Position numbers and translations under genes: made by a program. Below, piece after piece: positions 9,698-19,155 of a DNA stretch of 64,000 nt (positions are counted from its first letter, which is position 1; each line of letters opens with the position of its first letter). The notes below the pieces were generated by a model. The model ran no database searches and was not told the origin of the DNA. It saw only the letters and a program-made list of their open reading frames with translations. This stretch comes from Branchipolynoe longqiensis (lineage: Eukaryota > Annelida > Polychaeta > Phyllodocida > Polynoidae): contig JASIRB010000205.1 in the NCBI GenBank assembly GCA_030323885.1, positions 170,955 through 234,954 on the forward strand. Direction: 5' to 3'.

Positions 9698-10989
9698 TTA
9701 AAGGGGAATGAATAATTTCACTTTTCTCCTTTGTTTAAGGGAGAAATACTCCCCTTCCAGTTCTCCAATCTCTGAAATCTCCCCTTCTCTATTGCTCATG
9801 ATAACATCATCCTGTGTTTTGGGGGTTTGATAAACCCTTTTCTTAGGAGGAAGAATATAAGAAACGAGTTCTCTCATTGCAGACACATTTTTTTGACGAC
9901 GTTCTTCTCTGTTTTTTTTTCGAAAAGCCTGAATAAGATGAGGGGTTTTCCATATTGAATCCTCCTCATCTTCTCCCTCAAGCACTAGCTTTTTCCTCCC
10001 TCCACAGATATCATCAAAAACAATAGCATCATCAATATCAGCAACAACAATATCATCATCAATATCATCAACAGTAGCAGTAACATCAACAATCTCATCA
10101 TCAGTTACTTTAACATCATCTACATTGACTTCATCAACAGCAACATCAGTACTAACATCATCATCACCAGTAGCCCCATCGACAACAACTCCATCAACAG
10201 CTTCAGCCCCATCTTCAACATCTGCTACAACATCAGCATATTTATCTTGTTGATGATCTTGCTGATGATGTTGATGCTGATGCTGATGATGATGGTGTTG
10301 CTGCATATCCATTCTCTCCACCAGCTTTCTAGCACACTCTAGAGCTGAGTCGCTACTAGAGAGAGCACTATTTTGTTTATGTAATATAGCTATTGAAATG
10401 GGAGAAGTAAAATGAAGAGGGGTCTGTAACTCCCTAAATTTTGAGTTCTCCTCATCCTCTGGCTCTAGAATATCTCTCAAAGAAAGAGGGGATGAGGAAA
10501 AGTGTGAAGGAGTCGGAATCAGAGGAGAAGAAATATCTCCTGGTTTCACCATCATAATTTCTTCATCTGATAATAAATTTTCATTCTCATTATTATAATT
10601 TTGATTATCTGATTCAGGTAGATTTGAATTCGTGACTAATGTTTCAAAGCTGAGTAAATTTGAATTTGAATTTGAACTGTCTACAAACTCATTAATTTTT
10701 TTTTTTGGTAAATATTTTATTCATCTGAATACATATTTTGTCAGCGCCGGGGCACTGGTCTTCCAGCCGTTGGAGTGGTCGCATTTCATCTATACATAGT
10801 GGAAGTGGAATGTGTTGCATTGTGTGCAGCACAACCCATTCTGACATTAATCATATCAATCAGACTTTCATTAGCTAGTGGAGAAGGTGGAGCAGGTGGG
10901 GAGAACTCCATGAGAAAATTACTATTATTAGTGTCAGTGACACCACAACTAACATTGACAGTGTCAGAGATAGTATCACTGTTAGCCAT
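9698..10989 (-). pseudogene. Acidic Asp/Val-repeat protein of the Polinton, split by a SINE
   Basis: The frame runs from an ATG at 10989 to a stop at 9698 and is cut by the SINE at 10697-10844. Removing the SINE and one TSD copy rejoins the two halves in frame, so the frame was open before insertion. It would then encode about 380 residues. The N-terminal part is Ser/Asn-rich. The middle has a glutamine/histidine stretch and an acidic repeat (DDVSTDVAVDEVNVDDV). The C-terminal third is basic (RKKNREERRQKN, KRVYQTPKT). Asp-rich repeats of a similar kind occur inside PolB (37600-37800). The function is unknown. The frame stays open upstream of the ATG to ~11175, so the real start could lie further back. 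Confidence 0.5.
10697..10844 (-). mobile_element. SINE-like repeat, copy 2, with 7-bp target duplication
   Basis: It is flanked by CATTAAT at 10690-10696 and again at 10845-10851. The poly-A lies on the minus strand. It is closely similar to copy 1 at 9143-9293. It interrupts the acidic Polinton reading frame. Confidence 0.75.
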
Positions 10990-11735
10990 TATATCTACAC
11001 TAGGATTTGGGGTGGAGGTCTCCAGAGGAAGGAAGGAGCTGTTGTTCTCTTCATCATAACTAGAAAAGAGAATTGAGATAGTATTGGAGATGGAAAAGGG
11101 AGTATTGATGGGGTTGGGAATGGGAATAGGAATAGCTTTGGAGAGGGGTTTGGGATAGGGGATGGGGAGAGATCAGAGATGGAGAGGGGAATGGGATTGA
11201 AGGAGGTTTGAGGAATGGGAGGAGGAGGAGGAGGAGGCATTGAAAAAACAGAGGGAGTAGAAGCTACAGTGGGAATGGGAGTAGGAAGGTGTAACGGATT
11301 AGGAATAAGACTAGGGGAAGGAGAGGGAGAAAGGATTGAAATAGGAGAGGGATAAGGAGAGGGAGAAGGAGAGGGAGACCAAAATCTATTCTTTTGATTA
11401 AGTTTATCCTCCCATCCTCCTTTGTCTCCAGAATCACACCGCTTGGAATTAACACTCGCCGCATCACTGCATTGTTGCGCTATACAACAGCGCGCATTTT
11501 CCGCATCGCGATACTCTGCGGGAAATGGAGGTCAGCACGACTAGCCAAACTTACTGCTGATAACTGAAGTTGGGCACCTGCTGCCTCCATTTCCTCCAAT
11601 GCACTCTCCAAACTCCCCAGAGCCAGAGACAGTCACCGCACTCGATCTTTCATTGCAGCAATCGATACTGATTTCCATCTTTGACTCGAGTGGAAGTACT
11701 TGAGCACATCAGATCTAGAGAAAAAAAGGAGAATA
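10990..11735 (-). pseudogene. Decayed coding segment, coiled-coil and proline-rich (Polinton)
   Basis: After a possible splice acceptor (TTTTTTCTCTAG, just above 11735) the minus strand reads SDVLKYFHSSQRWKSVSIAA, then a TGA. It continues LSLALGSLESALEEMEAAGA and, after a TAG, VLIPSGVILETKEDGRI. A low-complexity Pro/Ser/Leu region (PSPSPSPYPSP, MPPPPPPPIPQ) with frame changes follows, towards the acidic frame below 10989. It may be the 5' part of the same gene, with an upstream first exon at 12483-12570. Two nonsense codons and shifts show decay. No domain is recognised. Confidence 0.35.
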
Positions 11736-11739
11736 GAGT

Positions 11740-12482
11740 GAGAATAAATAAATAATAATAATCAAATTCGCATCTGACAGTATCAACACCATTTTCTCAA
11801 TCTATTTGATTTTCATTTAGTAATACACACTATTCGAAAACGTGAAAAGTATTTGAAAACATGAAAAGTATTTGAAAACATGAAAATTATTTGAAAACGT
11901 GAAAAGTATTTGAAAACGTGAAACGTATATGAAAACGTGAAATGTATAACAGACTAGACATACAAACGATCATACAAAATACAAACGAGTGAAAGATTGA
12001 ATGAACGAATGAATATACGAATGAAAGAAACGTGAAAAGTATTTGAAAACGTGAAAAGTATAATAGAGTAGACATACAATCATTCCTTCATACAAATGAC
12101 TATACAAACGAATGAATGATGTATGAATGAATAGAATAGATGAATGAATGAATAGATGAATGAATAAATGAATGAATGAAAGAATATATGAATGAAAGAA
12201 TATATGGATGAATGAATAGATGAATGAATGAATGAGTAGATGCATGAGTGAATGAATAGATGAATTAAACGAATGTAATATACGAATGAAAGAATTAATG
12301 AATGAATAGATGAATGAATAGAGGAATGAATAGAGGAATGAATAGAGGTTTGAATGAATGAATGAATGAATGAAAAGATGAATGACTGAATGAATGAAAG
12401 GTGGAATGAACGAATGAATGACTGAATGAAAGAATGAATGAATGAAAGAATGAATAATAGTCTACTAATAATAGCGACTTAC
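11740..12482. repeat. GAAAACGTGAAAAGTATTT and GAATGAATGAAT repeats
   Basis: From 11835 to 12060 are repeats of a ~17-bp TTTGAAAACGTGAAAAG unit. From 12000 to 12460 are tetranucleotide (GAAT)n repeats with variants. The Ser/Phe/His-rich frames across them are repeat products. Confidence 0.85.
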
Positions 12483-12570
12483 CCTTCTCCTCCTCCTCCT
12501 TCTCCTTTTCCTCGCCGATGGATATACTTGAAGCTTGCTCCTTTAGACATGGTGGGACTGCTTCACTCAT
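12483..12570 (-). CDS. Candidate first exon of a Polinton gene
   Basis: An ATG at 12568-12570 starts MSEAVPPCLKEQASSISIG and runs into a Glu/Lys tract. The exon ends at a strong donor, GG|GTAAGTCG, at 12483/12482. It would precede the coding segment at 11735. The simple join does not preserve the best frame there, which may reflect decay or another acceptor. Confidence 0.35.
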
Positions 12571-12890
12571 TCACTCACTGAACATAAAACTGTCAGAAAA
12601 CCGTTACTTGACGTCTTCAGGGGAATTCCCCTAATCTCGCATCCACTCCCACTTCCACTCCCGCTTCAAGAAGGGAGGATGGATCGTCTTCACGGGGTGT
12701 TGTCTATCTCATGTGGTGTGATGTCAGTCTATCTCACTCGGTGTGATGTCTATCTCACGCGGTGTAATATCTCACCTCACACGGTATTGACGTGAAATAA
12801 AATATTTTCACTGAAGTGAAAAGATATCTGAGCTTCTGCTGCAACTACAGTTTTTATAGTCACAAGAATGCATAAACCCCGCCTAGTTAA
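12571..12890. other. Non-coding, GGTGTGATGTCTATCTCAC repeats
   Basis: Four imperfect copies of a TCTCACGCGGTGTGATGTCTA-like phrase lie at 12705-12785. The rest has no gene. The DIRS-like element starts right after. Confidence 0.5.
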
Positions 12891-13062
12891 TTGGTCGTAA
12901 TGCGAAGCATTTCGTTTGATGCGAGGGAAGGGAGAGCGACTCCCCCCCCCCTCTGCCCGCGCTCACCCAGCATTCGCGCCTCGCGCGACGCCCGCTCCTC
13001 ACCCCCGCCCTCCCCCGGCCTTGAGCGTTCACGCCTCTCCTGCCACTACTCACTTTCTCCCT

Positions 13063-13068
13063 TATAAG
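13063..13068 (+). promoter_or_regulatory. TATA box of DIRS-like element 1
   Basis: CCCTTATAAGGCCGCCC is conserved in elements 2 (21141-21146) and 4 (35428-35433) and is mutated to TCTAAG in element 3 (33681-33686). It lies 128 bp before the gag ATG. Confidence 0.55.
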
Positions 13069-13190
13069 GCCGCCCGCCGCCTCCCTCAGTCATTCGCCTC
13101 CAGTCTCCACCTCGCTGCCTTTCTTCTACTTTGGCTCTCCTGCCCGGTTCTACTTCTCCCCGGATCGCTGCTCCTCTGCCGATCATCACC

Positions 13191-14354
13191 ATGCCCGGAC
13201 GCGGAAAGGGAAAGAGCCGGAAAGCATCCAAGACCTCCGGCATGGCCACGCTGGGGCCGTCCTCGGGCTCTCAGGGGGGATCCCTCCCCTCGACCGCCCC
13301 GACGTCGCCCGCAGCGCCCGCAGCACCCTCGGGCCACGCCGGCAGTGAGATCGCCCTCCTCATCGAGGCCATCACCCGCCTCACCAGCCGCGTCGAGGCC
13401 GTCGAGACGGGGATTGCCCGAGGGGCTCCCGAGGAGCCCGCACCCGCGCCGCGGCAGGAGCCGGCGTACAGCCTGCCCCCCGTCCCGGCCCCTCGGGCGC
13501 ACGCTGCACCTGGGAGCCGGCCGCCGCCTCCACCTCAAGCGACTCAGCCCGGAGGCCCGCACCCGCAGTATGAACAGTACACCCGCGTCCACGCCAGCTC
13601 CACACCGCCGCCCACCTACCGGCCGGAGCCCGCGGAGCACACCCCAGCATCCGCGGCCGACGCAGTCCGCGACATCCTCGCATCCGCCGAGGCGCAGCAC
13701 ACCGTACGCCGCCGAGGTATTCCCCCTGACTACGTCTTTCCCTGCGACCTCGTGGAGAGGGGGCCGGGGCGTAAGGCGGTGAAACTCGGGGAGGCGACTA
13801 AGGACGAGTACAGCCTCGCCCTCCTCTCCCTGGTCAACCACCCCTCTTTCCCGGCGCACTCCCTCCAGGGCCTACACCACCACCATCTCACCGTCATGAG
13901 GGACATCCTCATCCACCCCTTGCCTACCGTCCGCCGCTACTCGGAGTCCATATTCTCCTGGATCGCGGACGGGAGGCTCCCCCACGGGTGGCACGACCCT
14001 GTGGCCCTCAGGGTCGATTCCCTCACCACCCCCACCCAGCAGCCCTCCACACCCACCCCCGCCCGCTCCGCAGACCCCACCAGATCCCGCCAACAGCCCC
14101 GCTTCCAGCCCGAGCCCCGGATTACCTACAGCAGGGACCTCCACGGGGCCCCCTGCAACGCATGGAACCGCGACCCTGCATCCTGCACCCAGGCCGGCCC
14201 GGGGGAGGCCCACGGCGTGGGGGGCGCTAGGCAGCGGCACACGTGCGCTTATTGCGCCAATGTGCGCAAAATGTTGACAGCGCACAGCGAGGACGTCTGT
14301 AACTCAAAGCGCAACCGTGAGCGCGCGATGCCCGCCACCTCGGCGGATTTTTAG
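13191..14354 (+). CDS. gag: Gag-like protein of DIRS-like element 1
   Basis: The frame encodes 387 residues. I chose the ATG at 13191 (ATCACCATGC, MPGRGKGKSRK) because the frame upstream has only a TTG. The N-terminus is basic, followed by a Ser/Pro/Ala-rich stretch and a helix (EIALLIEAITRLTSRVEAVE, ~60-80). The conserved core has FPCDLVERGPGRKAVKLGEA and IFSWIADGRLPHGWHDP. The C-terminus carries a Cys/His cluster (GAPCNAWNRD, HTCAYCANVRKML, H-x4-C), a zinc-binding module expected to bind RNA. The same core occurs in element 2 and in the minus-strand gag at 25094-26368. The stop lies in GGATTTTTAG, and the RT frame is already open there. Confidence 0.8.
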   Translation: MPGRGKGKSRKASKTSGMATLGPSSGSQGGSLPSTAPTSPAAPAAPSGHAGSEIALLIEAITRLTSRVEAVETGIARGAPEEPAPAPRQEPAYSLPPVPAPRAHAAPGSRPPPPPQATQPGGPHPQYEQYTRVHASSTPPPTYRPEPAEHTPASAADAVRDILASAEAQHTVRRRGIPPDYVFPCDLVERGPGRKAVKLGEATKDEYSLALLSLVNHPSFPAHSLQGLHHHHLTVMRDILIHPLPTVRRYSESIFSWIADGRLPHGWHDPVALRVDSLTTPTQQPSTPTPARSADPTRSRQQPRFQPEPRITYSRDLHGAPCNAWNRDPASCTQAGPGEAHGVGGARQRHTCAYCANVRKMLTAHSEDVCNSKRNRERAMPATSADF

Positions 14355-16186
14355 TCTGCCGGAGCCTCCCGGCCGGCCCGGAGGCCCTCAACCGGCCCAC
14401 TACTGCTAAAACCAGCCCTGCCGACATCCACAACCCAGCCAGCCCCCATGTTGCTACCCCCGGCCTCGGACCCCCGGCCCTCCTCGGGCCGACCCAGCCA
14501 CCCACACACCAGGCCGCCCCGCGCACCATCAGCGTGCCCGAGGCCAAGCCCGCCGTCCGCTCTGGAGCCGCTCCCGCCAGCACCGCCTCCACCGCCCGGG
14601 AGCCCTCTCCCGCCCATAAGGCCCCTGCCGCCTCCCTACACCAGCTGTCTACCAGCACCATCGACCCAGACTTCCACCTCACCTTAGGCGACACCGCTTT
14701 TCTCCGCCTCCCCCGCCCTTCCTTCTCCAATCACCGAGAGCCCCCCGAGAACCTCTCTCACGTCCGAGACTTCGTCGACACGGAGCTGGCCCTCGGCGCC
14801 CTCATCGGCCCCTTCACCGTCCCTCCCTTTACCCCCTGGACCCAGCTCTCCCCGATGATGACCCGCCCCAAGACCGACTTGGGCAAGAGGCGGGTCATCG
14901 TCGACCTCTCCTATCCCCCGGGAGCAAGCGTGAACTCAGGCATCCCCCGACGCGAGTTCCTCGGGGAACCCCACACATACACCCTCCCCTCGGTCGCCGA
15001 CGTAGGCCACCGCCTCATCGACCAGGGCCACGGGGCCTACGTCTGGACTGCCCACATCTCCCGGGCCTACCGCCAGCTCCGTGCCGACCCCCTCTCCTGC
15101 CCCCTGTTCGGCATCTGCCTCGACGGCGACACATACATAGACCTCGCCCTCCCCTTCGGGTGCCGCACCTCGGGCGCGGCCTGCGTCCGCGTCACCGCTG
15201 CAGTGGCCTGGATCATCCGGCGCGAGGGCTTCCATGCCCTCGTCTACGTCGACGACTTCATAGGCTGCGAGGGCTCATACCTGAGGGCGTGCCAGGCCTT
15301 CGACGCCTTCCTCGCCCTCACCGCTGCCCTCGGCCTCGACGTAGCACCCGGAAAGTGCCATCCTCCCGCTGTCCGCCTCATCTGGCTAGGGTTCGCCCTC
15401 GACAGCGAGACGATGACCATCCGGGTCGCCCCCGCCAAGATCCAGGCCCTCATCGACGACTGCGACGCCCGCATCGCCCAACCCACCCTCGGGAAACAAC
15501 AACTGCAATGTCTCCTCGGCCGCCTCAACCACGTGAGCAGCTGCGTGCTCCCCGGGCGGAAGTTCATGGCCCGACTCCTCGGGGCGCTCCGCAGCTGCTA
15601 CGGCTCCGCCGCCGTCACCCTCGCCGACGACGCCCTCCGGGATCTGAGGTGGTTCGCCGCATACGGGCGAATCACCAACGGTATCCACCTCCTCCGGGCC
15701 CCGGAGAGCCGACGCTGGGTGATCGAGTGCGACTCCTGTCTCACCGGCGGCGGCGCCCACTCCCCGACGCACTACTACGCCCGAGGGTACTCCTCGGGGT
15801 TCCGGGCTCGGTTCCCGTCGATCCACGAACTCGAGGCAGTCAACCTCGTCGTCGCCCTCCACTCTCTCCTCCCGGAAGACATCGCGGGGGCGACGGTCGT
15901 GGTGTATACTGACAACATGGCCTCGGCCACCGCCCTCGAGTCGGGACGCGCCCGAAACCCTACCCTCGGGACCTGTGCACGGGAGCTCTGGTTACTGGCG
16001 GCCTCCGGATCCTTTCAGCTCCACATCACACACAAGCCCGGGGCGGACCTCCTCCTCGCCGACGCCCTCAGCCGGGCGCACCTCGCCGGCCCCTGGGCCG
16101 ACACGGTTCGGAGCGAGGTGGTTCGCCTCGGGCTCCTCCCCGCCACCGCATCACATGACGCCTTTCCCTTTTACCCTGGACTATAG
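14342..16186 (+). CDS. Reverse transcriptase-RNase H of DIRS-like element 1 (motif A aspartate replaced)
   Basis: The frame, -1 relative to gag, is open from before the gag stop, and there is no early ATG. Synthesis by frameshift or reinitiation is therefore likely (inference). Domains in order are: a linker; the RT start (TELALGALIGPFTVPPF, MMTRPKTDLGKRRVIVDLS); RT motif A region TAHISRAYRQLR; motif B-like LPFGCRTSGAACVR; catalytic YVDDFIG; then RNase H with WVIECDSCLTGGGAHS, HELEAVNLVVALH, VVYTDNMASATAL and HKPGADLLLADALSR. The minus-strand relative has GDLAQAYRQLR at motif A, so the His at 15053-15055 stands where RTs need a metal-binding Asp. This copy is probably RT-dead. All else looks intact. 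Confidence 0.85.
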   Translation, partial: GGFLVCRSLPAGPEALNRPTTAKTSPADIHNPASPHVATPGLGPPALLGPTQPPTHQAAPRTISVPEAKPAVRSGAAPASTASTAREPSPAHKAPAASLHQLSTSTIDPDFHLTLGDTAFLRLPRPSFSNHREPPENLSHVRDFVDTELALGALIGPFTVPPFTPWTQLSPMMTRPKTDLGKRRVIVDLSYPPGASVNSGIPRREFLGEPHTYTLPSVADVGHRLIDQGHGAYVWTAHISRAYRQLRADPLSCPLFGICLDGDTYIDLALPFGCRTSGAACVRVTAAVAWIIRREGFHALVYVDDFIGCEGSYLRACQAFDAFLALTAALGLDVAPGKCHPPAVRLIWLGFALDSETMTIRVAPAKIQALIDDCDARIAQPTLGKQQLQCLLGRLNHVSSCVLPGRKFMARLLGALRSCYGSAAVTLADDALRDLRWFAAYGRITNGIHLLRAPESRRWVIECDSCLTGGGAHSPTHYYARGYSSGFRARFPSIHELEAVNLVVALHSLLPEDIAGATVVVYTDNMASATALESGRARNPTLGTCARELWLLAASGSFQLHITHKPGADLLLADALSRAHLAGPWADTVRSEVVRLGLLPATASHDAFPFYPGL

Positions 16187-17172
16187 GTTACCCTCCCGCC
16201 GAGATCCAGGACGTGGCCCGCCACCGGCTCGCAGCCCTCGCCCCGGCGACCTGGAGGAACCGCCGTCGCCAGGCCGAGGACTTCGTCAGCTTCGCTGTTG
16301 CCCGAGGCGTCAACCACCTCGTTCCGGCAGCCTTCGACGTCGCCGCCTTCACCGCCTCCCTCTTCGCCCGAGCCCTTGCCCCGGCCTCCGTCAAGAACGC
16401 CCTCTCGGGGGCCCGCTCCTGGGTGGAAGGGGCGGGCGGCTGCACCTCGGGCTTCGACGCCCGCCTCGCCAAGGAAGTTTGCCGCGGCGGGGAATGCAGC
16501 TCCGTTCACGTCCCACGCCAGGCGCCTCCCCTCACGCCCCATCAGCTGACCCTGGCCATCACCCACCTCGCCCGCGCGGGGGACGCCTCGCTCGTCCCTC
16601 GGGCCGCCCTCCTCCTCGGGTACTTCGGCATGCTTCGCCAGTCTAACCTCCTGGCCCCGAGCCCCGAGGGGTGGGGGGGCCCCCACACCCTCACCCGCGC
16701 TGACGTCCGCCCCGTGCCCGGGGGCCTCCGGCTCCTGATAAGGAGCTCCAAGACGATCTCCTCCCCCTCGGGCGCGGTGGCCCTCTTCATTCCGGCCATC
16801 CCCCGTTCACCGCTCTGCCCGGTCTCGGCATGGCAGCTCGCCCTCGCCCAGACGCCCGCGCCCCTCGACGCGCCGGCCCTCCTGATGCCCTCCGGCCGGC
16901 CCCTCGACCCGCGCTCCCTCACCGAACTCCTGAGGGGCGCCCTCAAGGCCCCGGGCGTCTCGGACCCTCAGGCCTTCACTCTCCACAGCCTGCGCCGGGG
17001 CGCCGCCCAGGCCTGCCAGCGCGCCGGGGTGCCCCTCCCGGACATCATGGCCCAGGGGACCTGGACCTCCGGGGCGGTGCACGCCTACGTGCCCCGCCTC
17101 GCCCCCTCGGGCGTGCCTCGAGCCCTCTCCTCCGTTTTGGTGGAGGGCTCCTCGGCGCACCCCCTACCATAA
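16159..17172 (+). CDS. Tyrosine recombinase of DIRS-like element 1
   Basis: This is the integrase that joins the circular DNA copy to the target. The frame opens at 16159, overlaps the end of RT-RNase H by about 28 bp in the -1 frame, and has no early ATG. The N-terminal core-binding domain contains RLAALAPATWRNRRRQAEDF and ASVKNALSGARSWVEG. The catalytic domain shows the first Arg in FGMLRQSNLL, a basic strand RLLIRSSKT, HSLRRGAAQACQRAG (H-x-x-R) and GTWTSGAVHAYVPR (Trp plus the catalytic Tyr). All expected R-H-R-W-Y positions can be seen, so the recombinase may be functional. It may also act in trans on the shortened relatives in this window. Confidence 0.85.
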   Translation, partial: RLSLLPWTIGYPPAEIQDVARHRLAALAPATWRNRRRQAEDFVSFAVARGVNHLVPAAFDVAAFTASLFARALAPASVKNALSGARSWVEGAGGCTSGFDARLAKEVCRGGECSSVHVPRQAPPLTPHQLTLAITHLARAGDASLVPRAALLLGYFGMLRQSNLLAPSPEGWGGPHTLTRADVRPVPGGLRLLIRSSKTISSPSGAVALFIPAIPRSPLCPVSAWQLALAQTPAPLDAPALLMPSGRPLDPRSLTELLRGALKAPGVSDPQAFTLHSLRRGAAQACQRAGVPLPDIMAQGTWTSGAVHAYVPRLAPSGVPRALSSVLVEGSSAHPLP

Positions 17173-17352
17173 ACCCGCAGGACTCCCTCCTCGGGCCGCC
17201 CCTCGCCGCCTCATGAACTGACTTTATTTCACAAGACACTATACATTTCTTCCATATGTTTTGATTGCATTGACTTACTACCTGTACATCTTCTCCTATG
17301 TATTGATATGTTTCATTCATTGTTTTGTGTGTATATTGCCCGAGGCGTAATC

Positions 17353-17358
17353 AATAAA
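17353..17358 (+). terminator. AATAAA polyadenylation signal of element 1
   Basis: CAATAAACGCCTC is conserved at the 3' end of all four GC-rich elements (23133-23138, 35206-35211, 35719-35724). Confidence 0.7.
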
Positions 17359-17405
17359 CGCCTCAGTTTCCCACTCCCGCCTTCTGTCTTCCTTCTCGCG
17401 CATCA

Positions 17406-18310
17406 TGCTTCATTCTCCCTCCCCATGATATTAATATTTTTCTTCATTTTGATTGGTCGTGGTTTAAACAAAAAAAATTGTATTGAGTGTCGGGACTTCC
17501 CTCTCTTATTTTTCATTGGATGGGAGGGTCATTTGAGTTGTCACAAGTTAACTCTCCAAGCATATACCCCATTCCACTATCATCCCACACCTCTTCCCAC
17601 CCACTCACCTCCCCTCCCATTCAGCTAACAACTGAGGCGGAACGGAGTATATTCTTCAAGCATATACTCTGCGACTCCTCCCTCCCTCCCCCTCGCAGGA
17701 GAGGACGCTGTGTGTGTGTGTGGGGGGGGGGGTGAACAGGTTTACGGGACACCTCAAGTGGTTTATGAGGCTTTCACATCCACCCCAAGCATCAACTACA
17801 CCCAATTCTAACAGTCGAAATTCCACCAAGTGAATTCCCTCCATCTTCCCTCATCCACTCCACACAAGGAAGATTTTTGATATTTATATATATATATATA
17901 TGTGTGTAGAGATTGAATATGGATGACAATATGAATGTAATATGTGAGATATGTGAGTGTGTGTGATCACTTCCCCTCCTACCCACACACACACACTCCA
18001 CTCCTAACCCTACCACCTGTTTACTCCACATCACACCCACCCACCAAGAATCACAAAAATAAATAAAATTAACTATATGTCTTCATTTCTATATTTCATT
18101 ATATTATGCATTATATTCATTTTGCATTTATTATTATTATTATTATTTTCGATAATTTTATTGATGAGAAAAAGAAGAATAGATAAGATGAGATTTTCTA
18201 AATGAAGTTTAGTGTCGCATTCCATAGATAAAGGTTTGATAAAACGTGGCTAGACATTCTCCTCCAGTTTGAAAGTCGCTTTTCATTCAAGCAGCAGTTT
18301 TCCTCTAAAA
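17406..18310. other. AT-rich Polinton sequence with simple repeats
   Basis: Contains CACACCTC-type pyrimidine tracts, a (GT)n-G run at 17710-17735, a (TA)n run at 17885 and (TTA)n at 18130. No gene is supported. A possible non-coding exon ends at a GTAAGT donor at 18317. Confidence 0.4.
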
Positions 18311-18843
18311 TACTAGGTAAGTTGATTAAAATGTTTATTTTGCTATAGAAATATAGCTCAATTTAGGTACAGCGAATCATATGATGTGATATTTATTTAA
18401 TTTGATCAATTAAAAGGAAGGAGGAAGACTCATTTTCTATGTAAGTAAATGTATATATGAACGAATGAATGAATGAGGTTGTGTATGTATGTACTGAATC
18501 AGTATATGTATGTATGTAAAATGAATGAATGAAAGAATGAAGGAATGAAGGAATGAAGGAATGAAGGTGAGTTTTATCAAATTGATTATGTTTATTTTGC
18601 TATTTGTAAGTGAGTAAATGTATATGAATGAGACTATATAAGAATGTATATATGAATGAATGAAAGAATGAATGAATGAAAGAGAGTTTATCAAATGAAT
18701 ATTATGCTATAGAAATATGTTTCAATTATGTAAATCAAACTTGAATGAATGAATGAATAAATGAATGGAAGGGATGAATGAAAAATGAGTGAATGAATGA
18801 AAAATGAGTGAATGAATGATTTTTTCACTTTTGCTTTTCAGAC

Positions 18844-19125
18844 ATGGTTTACGCTGATAGAATTGTTTCTGGTGGTGGAAGTGGTGGAGGTGTTAGAATG
18901 AGGTGGTGGTGTCTGATGGTGGTGGGAATGGTGTTGGTGGTGGAATTTGATCTATGCAATGCGTTTCGGCATTGCACATTTGTTTCAAAAACTACTAAAA
19001 TCTGTCCTCGCTTTACTGAGGAAGATCTTTGGGATCTTCCAAATGATTTTTCTTTGAAAAATTTATTTTTAGATCAGCCGATTTTATTTCGAATTAATAT
19101 CACTAGAATACAACATAAATTTTAA
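18844..19125 (+). CDS. Small membrane protein of unknown function (Polinton)
   Basis: The frame encodes 93 residues. The ATG lies two bases after a good splice acceptor (TTTTGCTTTTCAG, ending 18841), and a donor TACTAG|GTAAGT lies at 18316/18317. A non-coding first exon is therefore plausible. The N-terminus is Gly-rich (SGGGSGGGVRMRWW), followed by a hydrophobic helix CLMVVGMVLVVEFDL at about residues 23-37. The rest is polar with four Cys, and ends QPILFRINITRIQHKF. A signal anchor or single-pass membrane protein is likely. No family is recognised. Confidence 0.4.
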   Translation: MVYADRIVSGGGSGGGVRMRWWCLMVVGMVLVVEFDLCNAFRHCTFVSKTTKICPRFTEEDLWDLPNDFSLKNLFLDQPILFRINITRIQHKF

Positions 19126-19155
19126 AATTTTAAAATTCTTTCCGTTGCGAGACAG

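Larger units (their letters stand above)
12891..17405 (+). mobile_element. GC-rich DIRS-like YR retrotransposon, element 1 (nearly full length)
   Basis: The left end TTGGTCGTAATGCGAAGC continues to TGATGCGAGGGAAGG, and the right end is CTTCCTTCTCGCGCATCA. TGATGCG...GGAAG and CTTCC...CGCATCA form an imperfect inverted repeat, with an extra ~25 bp on the left. The ends recur in elements 2-4. The interior encodes gag, RT-RNase H and tyrosine recombinase in that order, with a TATA box and an AATAAA signal. It is strikingly GC-rich against the AT-rich Polinton. No methyltransferase or SGNH hydrolase domain was seen. No target duplication is evident, as expected for YR integration. Confidence 0.88.

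Noticed and set aside
11887..12570. Ser/Phe/His-rich minus-strand frames
   Set aside because: Translations of (GAAT)n and AACGTGAAAAG repeats. Only the 12483-12570 exon has a good donor and non-repeat sequence.
13046..17320. Many long open frames on the minus strand and in other plus frames across the GC-rich element
   Set aside because: High GC content removes stop codons by chance. These frames are Arg/Gly/Ala-rich shadows without motifs, while gag, RT and recombinase motifs fix the true frames.
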